The position numbers were made by a program, and so were the translations under genes. Below the pieces are notes generated by a model. The model was not told the DNA's origin and ran no database searches. It was given only the letters and a program-made list of their open reading frames with translations. DNA of 64,000 bases from Intrasporangiaceae bacterium URHB0013. GTDB taxonomy: Bacteria; Actinomycetota; Actinomycetes; Actinomycetales; Dermatophilaceae. Numbering within the stretch: the first letter of the stretch is position 1; each line of letters starts with the position of its first letter. Shown here one piece after another: positions 32,426-40,723 of this stretch. The stretch lies in contig JIBA01000013.1 of the NCBI GenBank assembly GCA_000620545.1, positions 1-64,000 of the forward strand. Reading direction: 5' to 3'.

Positions 32426-32842
32426 GACACTCCTTCGGTCGTGCGCCGGTCGCGAGGTGCGCCGGTGCGTCTGGTGCCCTGCCGGTCGGCCGAGCCCAGT
32501 CCAACGCCCTTGACGCTCCCGTATTCCCGCTGGCGGCGCAACGCGGCGCGCTGCCGTCGGCTGCGCCGAGTCCCCGGCGGTCGGCGGAGCCGGAAGGCAA
32601 GGGGTGTGCAGGGGAGTGACGAGCAGCGGAACGGGCCCGATCCGTGAGCGGACAGGGCCCCTGCACCCCTCCGTTCGCGGACCGAACCCGCAGCCAGACT
32701 CTGCCGGTGGCCGCCTCGGCCTGACCTGAGCACGGATACTCAGATGGGTGCGGAGCGGGACCGAACGGGCGGGTCCCTGGGAGCCCCGCGACGAGGCCTT
32801 CGGCGAGGGTTTCGGCGGGAGGGCGTCGCGCCGTGGACCTTC

Positions 32843-32873
32843 TTGACAGCCTGTCGGCGGCAGGGTTTAGGCT
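32843..32873 (+). promoter_or_regulatory. Promoter of the SOS mutagenesis cluster
   Basis: TTGACA at 32843-32848 is followed 17 bp later by TTTAGG or 19 bp later by TAGGCT (32868-32873). It is the only perfect TTGACA-type -35 noticed in the window. The LexA box begins 7 bp downstream and would cover the start point. Confidence 0.65.
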
Positions 32874-32880
32874 GCGAGTA

Positions 32881-32896
32881 TCGAACAGGTGTTCGA
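32881..32896. promoter_or_regulatory. SOS box (LexA binding site)
   Basis: TCGAACAGGTGTTCGA matches the actinobacterial LexA consensus TCGAAC-N4-GTTCGA at every fixed position. It overlaps the expected transcription start of the DUF6504-HEPN-dnaE2 cluster, so LexA would block initiation until DNA damage. Confidence 0.9.
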
Positions 32897-33059
32897 ACGC
32901 TGGCTCCCTGAGTGAGGTGCTCGGGGGACGAGGTTCGAGCCGGTCTTCGAGTCAGTCAGGTTGTCAGTTCAAGTCGTCGGTTGGTGTCGGACCGCTCGTG
33001 TGGGGCGCGGGTGGTCCGGGTCGGGATGTCGACCTCGACGTGTCCGAAGGAGACGTGTC

Positions 33060-33536
33060 GTGGTGCGCAGGTTCAGTGACTCCGTGCAGGTGAGGGTACG
33101 GCAGCAGCAGGAGCGGCCAGAGGTGGCCCGGACGAGGGGTTCGGCTCCCAGGACCGGCTCGGCCCGCAGGTCGGGTGGTTCGGTCGGTAGGCCGACGAGC
33201 CCGGCCGTGGGGCCCGGGCCCTCCGGACCTCTCGGGTGCCTCGAGGGTGGATCCCTCGAGTCACCACCGGAGGCGTTCATCTGGCGCGGTCGTCTCTACG
33301 TCGTGCGTGGCGTCCTCGCCCAGTGGCGCGAGCGGCGGGCCTGGTGGCACGACGCGCTGGAGGCCGACGAGGCGCAGGTGCGTCCCGGCGAGACGCTCGT
33401 CGCCGCGGCGAGCGAGCAGCACGTCTGGCGCGTCGAGGCGAGTCCGGGCTGGTCGTTCCCGCCCGGTGTCTACGACCTCGCCCACGACGAGTCCCCGCGT
33501 GGCGACCAGTGGTCGCTCGTCCGGGTCGTCGACTGA
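33060..33536 (+). CDS. DUF6504 family protein, first gene of the SOS cluster
   Basis: A 158-residue protein of unknown function. The first ~75 residues are Arg/Ser/Gly-rich; the conserved domain follows (PEAFIWRGRLYVVRGVLAQWRERRAWWHDALEA and, near the end, WRVEASPGWSFPPGVYDLAHDESPRGDQWSLVRVVD). Aromatic residues dominate the conserved positions. The family is found beside translesion polymerases in actinobacteria, which suggests an accessory role in mutagenic repair. GTG 33060 has GGAG 7 nt upstream; GTG 33063 is an alternative. Confidence 0.82.
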   Translation: MVRRFSDSVQVRVRQQQERPEVARTRGSAPRTGSARRSGGSVGRPTSPAVGPGPSGPLGCLEGGSLESPPEAFIWRGRLYVVRGVLAQWRERRAWWHDALEADEAQVRPGETLVAAASEQHVWRVEASPGWSFPPGVYDLAHDESPRGDQWSLVRVVD

Positions 33537-33570
33537 CCGCAGCCCTCCGTCCGGAGAAGAGGAGACCACC

Positions 33571-34020
33571 GTGACCGCCGCCCACCTGCCCCGTCCACCC
33601 ATCTCGGTCGCTGTGCTCGACCTGCTCGAGCGGGCCCGCGCGACGCTCGAGTCAGCCTGTCGCACGAGCGATGCCTCGGAGCGCTACCGCGACGCCCACC
33701 TCGGTGCCCTGCGCGCCGCCGCTGCCATCGTCGCGGCTCGCACCGTCCCGACCCCACGAGCACGCCCGCGCAGCGTCTGGCAGGTGCTGCCCGGCATCGC
33801 GCCCGAGCTGGGGGAGTGGGCCGCCTTCTTCGCGGCCTGCTCGGCCCACCGGTCGGTCATCGACCGCGGCGGTCACATCCGTGCGCGCGAGTCCGACGAC
33901 CTGCTGCGCCAGGCCGAGATGTTCCTCGAGATCGTCCTGGACCTCCTCGGTGTCCCGCTGACCGTCCCGCTGCCGCAGTCGATCACCCCCGTCTCGAGGA
34001 GCCGGGCGAGCGGGGCGTGA
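33571..34020 (+). CDS. SAV_6107-type HEPN domain protein
   Basis: A 149-residue all-helical protein. The motif ARATLESACRTSDASERYRDAHLGALRAAAAIVAART, followed by WAAFFAACSAHRSVID, matches the SAV_6107 family of HEPN-like proteins, found beside DnaE2 in actinobacteria. The canonical RX4-6H RNase motif of toxin HEPNs is not evident, so a non-nuclease scaffold or partner role is plausible. A GGAG ribosome binding site precedes GTG 33571, and its stop overlaps the dnaE2 start (TGATG), indicating coupled translation. Confidence 0.85.
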   Translation: MTAAHLPRPPISVAVLDLLERARATLESACRTSDASERYRDAHLGALRAAAAIVAARTVPTPRARPRSVWQVLPGIAPELGEWAAFFAACSAHRSVIDRGGHIRARESDDLLRQAEMFLEIVLDLLGVPLTVPLPQSITPVSRSRASGA

Positions 34021-37000
34021 TGAGCGGCATGACCACCACCATCACCGACACGGCCGGTAGCGCCGAGAGCTTCGTGCACCTGCACGTCGCGTCCGGCTAC
34101 TCCATGCGCTACGGCACGGCCAAGCCGCACCAGCTCGTCGAGCGTGCCGCAGCGTTCGGGCAGCCCGCCCTCGCCCTGACCGATCGCGACGGGCTCTACG
34201 GCGCCGTGAAGTTCGTCCGTTCCTGCATGGAGCACGACGTCGCACCCGTCCTCGGGGTCGACCTCGCCCTCGGTCCCGAGCAGCCCGAGCGCCGGCACGG
34301 ACGCCCCGTGCGCACGCCGGTGCGCGGCGGCGCCCTCGTGGACCCGCGGCTCCCACGCGTCACCGTGCTGGCCCGGGGCAGCAGCACCGGCCTCGCACCC
34401 GGCGCGGGGTGGGCGGCGCTCTGTCGCCTCGTCACCGCCACCCACCTGCGCGGCGAGCGCGGCAACCCCGTCACGACCGCGAGCCTCGTCGCCGAGCACG
34501 CGCGCCTGCTGCCCACCTCGCCCGTCGCGGGGGACGACCGGCCTGACGGACGAGGTGGACGGCATACGCCGTCGGTGGCGGACGACGGGCCCTCCCGGCT
34601 CGTCGTGCTGCTCGGACCCGACTCCGATGTCGGCCGCGCGGTGCTCACCAAGCGACGCGACCACGCCCGGGCGGCGCTCGAGCGCTGGATCGCGCTGATG
34701 CCGCGCGGCGCCGTCGTCGTCGAGGTCGTGTGCCACGGCGGACCCGAGCACCAGCCCGGCAGCCTCGGGCAGGCCGGGCGCATGCTCGCGCTCGCCCGCG
34801 AGGTCGGCGTGCCGAGCGTCATCACCGCCGCGGTGCGCCACACCGACCCGCAGGATGCTGCCATCGTCGACGTCCTCGACGCCGCCCGCCGGCTCGTCGC
34901 GCTCGACGCTCGCCACCTCGACCGCGTCACGACGGCGGGACACCTCTCGCCGACGCCCCTCATGCACGCGCTCGCCCTCGACGTCGTGCAGGTCTCGGGG
35001 CCGGGGCTCGTCGGCGGCGGGTCACTGGCCCGTGAGCAGGCACGCGAGCTGCTCGCCCGCACGACGGCGCTCGCCGCCGAGTGCGTCCAGGACCCGCGCG
35101 CCGACCTCGGCATCGGCTCGGTGCACCTGCCCGAGCCAGGCGTCCTGGGCATCCGGCCCGGCACCAACCCGCACCGCGTCCTGGCGCGCCGGTGCCGCGA
35201 GTCGATCGCGACCCGCTTCCCAGGCCGCACCGAGAGCGAGCTCCGCGCCGTCAGCGACCGGCTCGAGGACGAGCTCGGCGTCATCGAGACCCTCGGCTAC
35301 GCGACGTACTTCCTCACCGTCGCCCAGGTCTGCGACCTCATCCGCGAGATGGGGGTGCGGGTCGCGGCCCGCGGGTCCGGGGCGGGGTCGCTCGTCAACT
35401 ACCTGCTCGGCATCTCCGGCGTCGACCCGATGCGACACGGGCTGCTCATGGAGCGCTTCTGCTCGCCGCTGCGCGCCGAGCTGCCCGACATCGACATCGA
35501 CGTCGAGTCGGCCCGGCGCACCGAGATCTACGAGCGCATCCTCGACCACTTCGGTGGCGACCGCGTCACATGCGTCTCGATGATGGACACCTATCGGGTG
35601 CGCCACGCGATCCGTGACGCCGGAGCCGCCCTCGGTCTGCCTCCGCCCGAGGTCGACGCCATGGCCAAGGCCTTCCCGCACATCGCCGCCCGCAACGTGC
35701 GCAACGCCCTGGCCGAGCTGCCCGAGCTCCGGGCGAGCGGCCTCGACGTGCCGCGCCTGCAGCTGATGTTCGACATCGTCGAGCGCCTCGACGGGCTGCC
35801 CCGGCACATCGCGCTGCACCCGTGCGGGGTGGTGCTGTCCGACTCCGTCCTGCTCGACCGCACGCCGGTCGAGGCGAGCTGGCTCGGCTTCCCGATGAGC
35901 CAGTTCGACAAGGACGACGTCGAGGAGATGGGCCTCCTCAAGCTCGACGTCCTCGGCATTCGGATGCAGTCGGCGATGGCCCACGCGGTCGTCGAGGTCG
36001 AGCGCGTCGACGGCGACCACATCGACCTCGACGACGAGTCTCAGGTGCCCTTCGACGACGAGCCGACCTTCGAGCTCGTCCGCTCGACGAAGACCCTCGG
36101 CTGCTTCCAGATCGAGAGCCCCGGCCAGCGTGAGCTCATCGGCAAGTTCGGGCCGCGCACCTTCGACGACCTCATCATCGACATCTCGCTCTTCCGCCCC
36201 GGGCCGGTCAAGAGCGACATGATCATCCCGTTCCTCAACGCGCGGCAGGGGTGGAAGGACCCGTCCTACCTCCACCCGACGCTCGTCCCCGCCCTCGAGG
36301 AGACCGAGGGTGTCGTCGTCTTCCACGAGCAGGTGCTCATGATCGTCGCCGAGACGACCGGCGTGACCCTGGCGCAGGCCGACGAGGTGCGTCGCGCGCT
36401 CGGCACGCCCGACGGGCAGAAGCGGATCGAGGCGTGGTGGCGACCAGCGGCCCGGGACCGCGGCTACGCCCCCGACGTCGCCGACCGGATCTGGGAGGTG
36501 CTCAAGGCCTTCGCGTCGTTCGGCTTCTGCAAGGCCCACGCCGCTGCGTTCGCGTTGCCGACCTACCAGTCGGCGTGGCTCAAGACGCACCACCCGGCTG
36601 CCTTCCTCGCCGGGGTGCTCACCCACGACCCCGGCATGTACCCCAAGCGCCTCATCCTCGATGACGCCCGCACCTTCGGCATCGCGATCCTCGGTCTCGA
36701 CGTCAACGTCTCGACCGGCGCCTACCGCTTCGAACGCACCGAGGACGGCGGGGAGGCCATCCGGCTCTCGCTCGCCGACGTCCACGGCATCAGCGAGGCC
36801 GAGGTCGCACAGATCGTCGCCGGCCAGCCCTACTCCAGCCTCTCCGACTTCTGGCAGCGGGCCCACGTGTCACGGCCCGTCGCCGAGAAGCTCGTGCTCG
36901 CCGGAGGATTCGACTCGCTGCACGACATCGACCTCGGGGGTCCGTCACGTCTCGACGAGAGCGGGTCAGGAGTCGTCGGTCGTGCCAGGGGCGGCCTCGG

Positions 37001-37994
37001 TCGTCGTGGGCGGGTCACCCGGCGCGACCTGCTGCTCCACGTCGCCGAGCTCGACCGCTGGTCCTCCTCGCAGCGGTCGTCCCGTCGCCGGGTCTCGGCT
37101 GCGAGCCGGTCGTCGGGACCGGGCTCGTCACGAGGGCGGGTCACCTCCGTCTCGGCCACCGGCGACATCCGGGCCCTCGCGGCCGCCCAGTCGCAGGCCT
37201 CCGCAGGGGTGCCCGAGCAGATCGCGACCCAGCTGACGCTCGACCTCGGCGACACTCCACGCCTCTCCGCGACGAGCGGCCTGCCGGAGATGACCGGTCC
37301 GGAGCGCGTCCGGGCCGAGCTCGAGGTGCTCGGCCTCGATGCGAGCGGTCACGTCGTCGACTTCTACGGCCCGCTCCTCGACGCGCTCGGCGTGACCCGG
37401 TCGCGCGACCTGCTCTCCGGACGCAGCGGTCGCGAGGTCCTCGTCGCCGGCGTCAAGGTCGCCACCCAGACCCCGCCGATCCGCACCGGGCGCCGCGTCG
37501 TCTTCCTCACGCTCGACGACGCCACCGGTCCGGCCGACCTCACCTTCTTCGAGGACGTCCAGGGCCCGTATGCCGCCACCGTCTTCCACTCGTGGCTGCT
37601 GCTCTGCCGCGGGCTCGTGCGACGCACCGGTCCGCGCGGCGTCTCGATCCGGGCCACCGGCGCGTGGGAGCTCTCGGCACTGCAGGACGCGTGGACCTCC
37701 GGTGGCATCACCGCCGTCCGTGATGCGCTCGACGCCGCCGACCGGTCGGCGTGGGAGCGCGCCACCGCGCTCGCCGGACCCGACGGGGCGAGCGCCGGTG
37801 TCGGAGAAGGTCCGGGCGGGCGGCGGGTGCTCGTCCACGCCTCGGGTTTCAAGCAGTCGCCCTACGCCGACATCAAGCCGGCGGGCGAGGACGTCAAGGG
37901 ACCACGCGGCACGAGCGGGCTCGTGCCCAGCGAGACCATGGGCGGCCCGCCACGCAAGCTGTGGCACGCGAGTCCGGGAAGCTCGGGGCACTAG
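34020..37994 (+). CDS. dnaE2: Error-prone DNA polymerase III alpha subunit (DnaE2-like)
   Basis: A 1324-residue C-family polymerase, longer than the ~1080 residues of mycobacterial DnaE2. An N-terminal PHP domain (HLHVASGYSMRYGTAKP, LTDRDGLYGAVKF) has lost several metal ligands. The palm has the catalytic Asp pair in LPDIDIDVE (~490) and the third Asp in LLKLDVLGI (~641). The helix-hairpin and OB-fold regions follow (LVAGVKVATQTPPIRTGR, ~1140). A Ser/Arg-rich insertion at ~975-1070 is low-complexity. It sits downstream of an SOS box; in mycobacteria DnaE2 drives damage-induced mutagenesis. ATG 34020 overlaps the HEPN stop. Confidence 0.93.
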   Translation: MSGMTTTITDTAGSAESFVHLHVASGYSMRYGTAKPHQLVERAAAFGQPALALTDRDGLYGAVKFVRSCMEHDVAPVLGVDLALGPEQPERRHGRPVRTPVRGGALVDPRLPRVTVLARGSSTGLAPGAGWAALCRLVTATHLRGERGNPVTTASLVAEHARLLPTSPVAGDDRPDGRGGRHTPSVADDGPSRLVVLLGPDSDVGRAVLTKRRDHARAALERWIALMPRGAVVVEVVCHGGPEHQPGSLGQAGRMLALAREVGVPSVITAAVRHTDPQDAAIVDVLDAARRLVALDARHLDRVTTAGHLSPTPLMHALALDVVQVSGPGLVGGGSLAREQARELLARTTALAAECVQDPRADLGIGSVHLPEPGVLGIRPGTNPHRVLARRCRESIATRFPGRTESELRAVSDRLEDELGVIETLGYATYFLTVAQVCDLIREMGVRVAARGSGAGSLVNYLLGISGVDPMRHGLLMERFCSPLRAELPDIDIDVESARRTEIYERILDHFGGDRVTCVSMMDTYRVRHAIRDAGAALGLPPPEVDAMAKAFPHIAARNVRNALAELPELRASGLDVPRLQLMFDIVERLDGLPRHIALHPCGVVLSDSVLLDRTPVEASWLGFPMSQFDKDDVEEMGLLKLDVLGIRMQSAMAHAVVEVERVDGDHIDLDDESQVPFDDEPTFELVRSTKTLGCFQIESPGQRELIGKFGPRTFDDLIIDISLFRPGPVKSDMIIPFLNARQGWKDPSYLHPTLVPALEETEGVVVFHEQVLMIVAETTGVTLAQADEVRRALGTPDGQKRIEAWWRPAARDRGYAPDVADRIWEVLKAFASFGFCKAHAAAFALPTYQSAWLKTHHPAAFLAGVLTHDPGMYPKRLILDDARTFGIAILGLDVNVSTGAYRFERTEDGGEAIRLSLADVHGISEAEVAQIVAGQPYSSLSDFWQRAHVSRPVAEKLVLAGGFDSLHDIDLGGPSRLDESGSGVVGRARGGLGRRGRVTRRDLLLHVAELDRWSSSQRSSRRRVSAASRSSGPGSSRGRVTSVSATGDIRALAAAQSQASAGVPEQIATQLTLDLGDTPRLSATSGLPEMTGPERVRAELEVLGLDASGHVVDFYGPLLDALGVTRSRDLLSGRSGREVLVAGVKVATQTPPIRTGRRVVFLTLDDATGPADLTFFEDVQGPYAATVFHSWLLLCRGLVRRTGPRGVSIRATGAWELSALQDAWTSGGITAVRDALDAADRSAWERATALAGPDGASAGVGEGPGGRRVLVHASGFKQSPYADIKPAGEDVKGPRGTSGLVPSETMGGPPRKLWHASPGSSGH

Positions 37995-37997
37995 GGT
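37992..37997 (+). promoter_or_regulatory. Candidate -10 (TAGGGT) overlapping the dnaE2 stop
   Basis: TAGGGT begins with the dnaE2 stop codon and would give the methyltransferase gene its own start with a ~55-nt leader carrying GGAGG. Confidence 0.4.
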
Positions 37998-38057
37998 GAA
38001 GACGCACACGAACCACACGCGGCACCACGCGTACCACGTTCCCCGACGGAGGATCCC

Positions 38058-38822
38058 GTGCCCGACGAGCAGCGCCCCCAGCGACGCGGAGGCGTCCGGC
38101 CGTCGGCCGTCGTCTCGGCGGTGGGCCGCCTCGCCGACGAGTGCGCGCAGCGGCTCGGCCGACCGCTCGAGGTGCTCGACCTCGGAGGCGGCACCGGTGG
38201 CGTCGCCGTCCCGCTCGCCGAGGCCGGCCACCACGTCACCGTCGTCGACCCCAGTCCCGACGCCCTCGCGTCCCTGGGCCGCCGTGCCCGCGAGGCCGGC
38301 ATCGTCGACCGCGTCACCGCCGTCCAGGGCGACGGCGACTCCCTCGACGCCGTACTCGACGGACGTCGCGTCGACCTCGCCTGCTGCCACGGCACGCTCG
38401 AGTTCGTCGACGACCCTGCCGCCACGCTCAACGCCATCGCGCAGGCGCTGGGGGACGGTGGTGTCCTCTCGCTGCTCGTCTCCGGCCGGCTGTCCGTCGT
38501 CTTCGCCAAGGCCATCGCAGGCGAGTTCGGGCAGGCCCGGACCGCACTCGTGGACCCGTCCGGTCGGTGGGGGAGCACCGACCCGCTGCCGCGCCGCTTC
38601 GACGTCGAGCAGCTCGAGGTGCTTCTCGCCGACGCCGGCTTCACCGACGTCCGGGTGCGCGGCACCAACATCCTCGGTCACCTCGTACCGGCCTCGCACA
38701 TCGACTCCGAGGCCGACCGTGCTGCGCTGGCCGAGCTCGACGAGCTGCTCGTCACCGGTCCGGGACGCGAGTTCCTCCGAACCCTCGGCAATGCCCTCCA
38801 CGTCGTCGCTCGTCGCGACTGA
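38058..38822 (+). CDS. Class I SAM-dependent methyltransferase
   Basis: A 254-residue cytoplasmic methyltransferase of the Rossmann type. The SAM-binding loop is VLDLGGGTGGVAVPLAEAGHHVTVVDPS (motif I with the acidic end), followed by VQGDGDSLD and LACCHGTLEFVDDP. The C-terminal half (RRFDVEQLEVLLADAGFTDVRVRGTNI) resembles CmoA/UbiE-like and tRNA-modifying enzymes, but the substrate is not clear. GGAGG 5 nt before GTG 38058 is a strong ribosome binding site. It lies between dnaE2 and dinB, and a link to repair is a guess from position only. Confidence 0.85.
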   Translation: MPDEQRPQRRGGVRPSAVVSAVGRLADECAQRLGRPLEVLDLGGGTGGVAVPLAEAGHHVTVVDPSPDALASLGRRAREAGIVDRVTAVQGDGDSLDAVLDGRRVDLACCHGTLEFVDDPAATLNAIAQALGDGGVLSLLVSGRLSVVFAKAIAGEFGQARTALVDPSGRWGSTDPLPRRFDVEQLEVLLADAGFTDVRVRGTNILGHLVPASHIDSEADRAALAELDELLVTGPGREFLRTLGNALHVVARRD

Positions 38823-38864
38823 CGCCGCCCTCGTGAGCGCGTCGACCCGTGGGGCGGGCCGACC

Positions 38865-40124
38865 ATGAGCCGTCGCCAGTTCACCGCCCCCGTCCGGGGA
38901 GGCTCCGAGCCGCCCGACGACAGCGGCTGCACCGTCCTGCACGTCGACATGGACGCCTTCTACGCGTCCGCGTCGCTCATCTCGCGTCCCGAGCTGCGAG
39001 GGCGGCCCGTCATCATCGGCGGCGCGAGCGGGCGGTCCGTCGTGCTCTCGGCGACCTACGAGGCGCGGGCCTTCGGCGTCACCTCGGCCATGCCGATGGC
39101 GAGGGCGCAGCGCCTGTGCCCGCAGGCGGTCATCATCGAGCCCGACCACCGCCGCTACGCCGCCATCTCCGAGGCCGTCATGGCGACCTTCGCGACGATC
39201 ACCGACAGCGTCGAGCCGCTCTCGCTAGACGAGGCGTTCCTCGACGTCTCCGGGGCCGTGCGCCGCCTGGGCAGGCCGACGCAGATCGCCGAGCAGCTGC
39301 GCGACACCATCGCCGACGAGCAGGGCATCACCTGCTCGGTGGGGGTGGCCTCGACGAAGTTCGTCGCCAAGCTCGCCTCCAACCTCGCCAAACCCGACGG
39401 GCTCATCGTCGTCCCGCGCGAGGAGGTCGTCTCGTTCCTGCACCAGCTGCCCGTCGGCGCGATCTGGGGCGTCGGCGACAAGACCGAGGAGCACCTGCAC
39501 CGCCTCGGGCTGCGCACCGTCGCCGACCTCGCCCACACGCCGGTCGAGACCCTGCAGCGGGCTCTCGGCGACGTGGCCGGCCGGAGCCTGCACGACCTCG
39601 CATGGGGTCGCGACCCCCGGTCCGTCGTGCCGGAGCGGCGCGAGAAGTCGATCGGAGCCGACGAGACCTTCGCGCACGACATCGACGACCCTGTCCGCAT
39701 CCACCGCGAGCTGCTGCGCCTGGCCGACCGCACCGCCGCCCGGGCCCGGTCCGCCGGGATGACGGGACGCACCGTGTCGATCAAGGTCCGTTTCGCGGAC
39801 TTCACGACGATCACCCGGGCCAAGACCCTGCGTCACCACACCGACGTCTCCCGCGACATCTTCGCGACCGCCCGCGAGCTCTACGACCGCCTCGGCCTCC
39901 AGCGGGCTCGGATCAGGCTCGTCGGGGTACGTCTGGAGGGACTGGTGCCCTCGGCGGTGGCTCCCATCCAGGCCACCCTCGACGAGCCAGAACACGGGTG
40001 GCGTGAGGCCGACCGGGCGGTCGACCGGGCGAGTGCGCGCTTCGGTGCGGGATCGGTGCGCCCGGCATCACTCATGCCCGACCGGACCTCGGGTTCCCAA
40101 CGCGAGCGGCGCGACTTATCCTGA
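38865..40124 (+). CDS. dinB: DNA polymerase IV (Y family)
   Basis: A 419-residue translesion polymerase. The N-terminal VLHVDMDAFYASASL and the SLDEAFLDVSG motif hold the catalytic acidic residues; SVGVASTKFVAKLASNLAKPDG, the helix-hairpin-helix GVGDKTEEHLHRLGLRTVADLA and a little-finger domain (TVSIKVRFADFTTITRAKTL) follow. No clear C-terminal beta-clamp binding motif (QLxLF type) is visible; the protein ends in a polar Arg-rich tail. Lying 0.9 kb after dnaE2, it may also be damage-controlled, though it has no SOS box of its own. Confidence 0.93.
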   Translation: MSRRQFTAPVRGGSEPPDDSGCTVLHVDMDAFYASASLISRPELRGRPVIIGGASGRSVVLSATYEARAFGVTSAMPMARAQRLCPQAVIIEPDHRRYAAISEAVMATFATITDSVEPLSLDEAFLDVSGAVRRLGRPTQIAEQLRDTIADEQGITCSVGVASTKFVAKLASNLAKPDGLIVVPREEVVSFLHQLPVGAIWGVGDKTEEHLHRLGLRTVADLAHTPVETLQRALGDVAGRSLHDLAWGRDPRSVVPERREKSIGADETFAHDIDDPVRIHRELLRLADRTAARARSAGMTGRTVSIKVRFADFTTITRAKTLRHHTDVSRDIFATARELYDRLGLQRARIRLVGVRLEGLVPSAVAPIQATLDEPEHGWREADRAVDRASARFGAGSVRPASLMPDRTSGSQRERRDLS

Positions 40125-40198
40125 GGGAAACAAGTCCGCGTCGGCCGTTTCCGACATACGATTCGGGCACAGTCGATTTCGCACCATGGAGGTGCCAG

Positions 40199-40597
40199 GT
40201 GGCACTCTCGGAACACGAGGAAGCACTCCTCCAGCAGATGGAGGAAGCCCTCTACGCCGAAGACCCTCGATTCGCCTCGCGTATCGAGAAGACGAAGTCG
40301 CGCGGTCTCGGTCGTGGGCGCCTGGTCATCGGTGTGGTGGCCGCGGTCATCGGCCTCGCCCTGGTGGTCTTCTCGGCCATGAGCAGCAGCATCTGGCTCG
40401 GTGCCGTCGGCTTCGCGATCATGGTGGCCGGCATCGTCTACGCGATCACCCCGTCGAAGACGAAGCTCGCAGCCGTGGCCAGCGACGGCACCCCCAAACC
40501 CCGGCAGGGCAAGGCAAAGGCCGCCACCGCCAAGCAGGGCACTTTCATGGAGCGCCTCGAGGAACGCTGGGAGAAGCGCCGCCGCGACCAGTGGTGA
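40199..40597 (+). CDS. DUF3040 domain membrane protein
   Basis: A 132-residue protein with the family opening ALSEHEEALLQQMEEALYAEDPRFASRI, two membrane helices (RLVIGVVAAVIGLALVVFSA and WLGAVGFAIMVAGIVYAI) and a Lys/Ala-rich cytoplasmic tail ending EERWEKRRRDQW. The family is confined to actinobacteria and has no known function. GGAGG lies 6 nt before GTG 40199, and a TACGAT box at 40157-40162 may be its -10. A strong terminator follows. Confidence 0.9.
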   Translation: MALSEHEEALLQQMEEALYAEDPRFASRIEKTKSRGLGRGRLVIGVVAAVIGLALVVFSAMSSSIWLGAVGFAIMVAGIVYAITPSKTKLAAVASDGTPKPRQGKAKAATAKQGTFMERLEERWEKRRRDQW

Positions 40598-40624
40598 CCG
40601 CCGCCGACCCGGCCCGGCACACCT

Positions 40625-40665
40625 ACGGAGAAGGACCCAGACGCACGCGTCGGGTCCTTCTCCGT
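40625..40665. terminator. Bidirectional intrinsic terminator
   Basis: ACGGAGAAGGACCC pairs perfectly with GGGTCCTTCTCCGT (14 bp), and the 13-nt loop contains a further GACG/CGTC pairing. It serves the converging DUF3040 and DUF456 genes. Confidence 0.85.
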
Positions 40666-40723
40666 GTCACGGTGCGTACGGGGGTCGAGAAGGCGCGGTC
40701 CGGGGTCCGGGGGGTGGGCCCTG

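Larger units (their letters stand above)
32426..33059. other. 634-bp divergent region containing the SOS promoter
   Basis: Between DUF4126 (minus) and the DUF6504 gene (plus). The first 400 bp hold no gene that I can support. The right part holds a TTGACA promoter, a perfect LexA-type box and a leader of about 180 nt that is G/T-rich and has no obvious reading frame. Confidence 0.65.

Noticed and set aside
32606-32666. Inverted repeat GTGCAGGGG/CCCCTGCAC as a terminator
   Set aside because: The loop is over 40 nt and neither flanking gene ends there, so it is probably incidental.
32833-33093. Short plus-strand frame starting inside the SOS promoter
   Set aside because: It would begin before the -35 element's transcript and has Ser/Gly-rich composition without a ribosome binding site.
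33571-34020. HEPN toxin of a toxin-antitoxin pair
   Set aside because: The RX4-6H ribonuclease motif is not evident, and there is no nucleotidyltransferase antitoxin; the context is a polymerase cluster.
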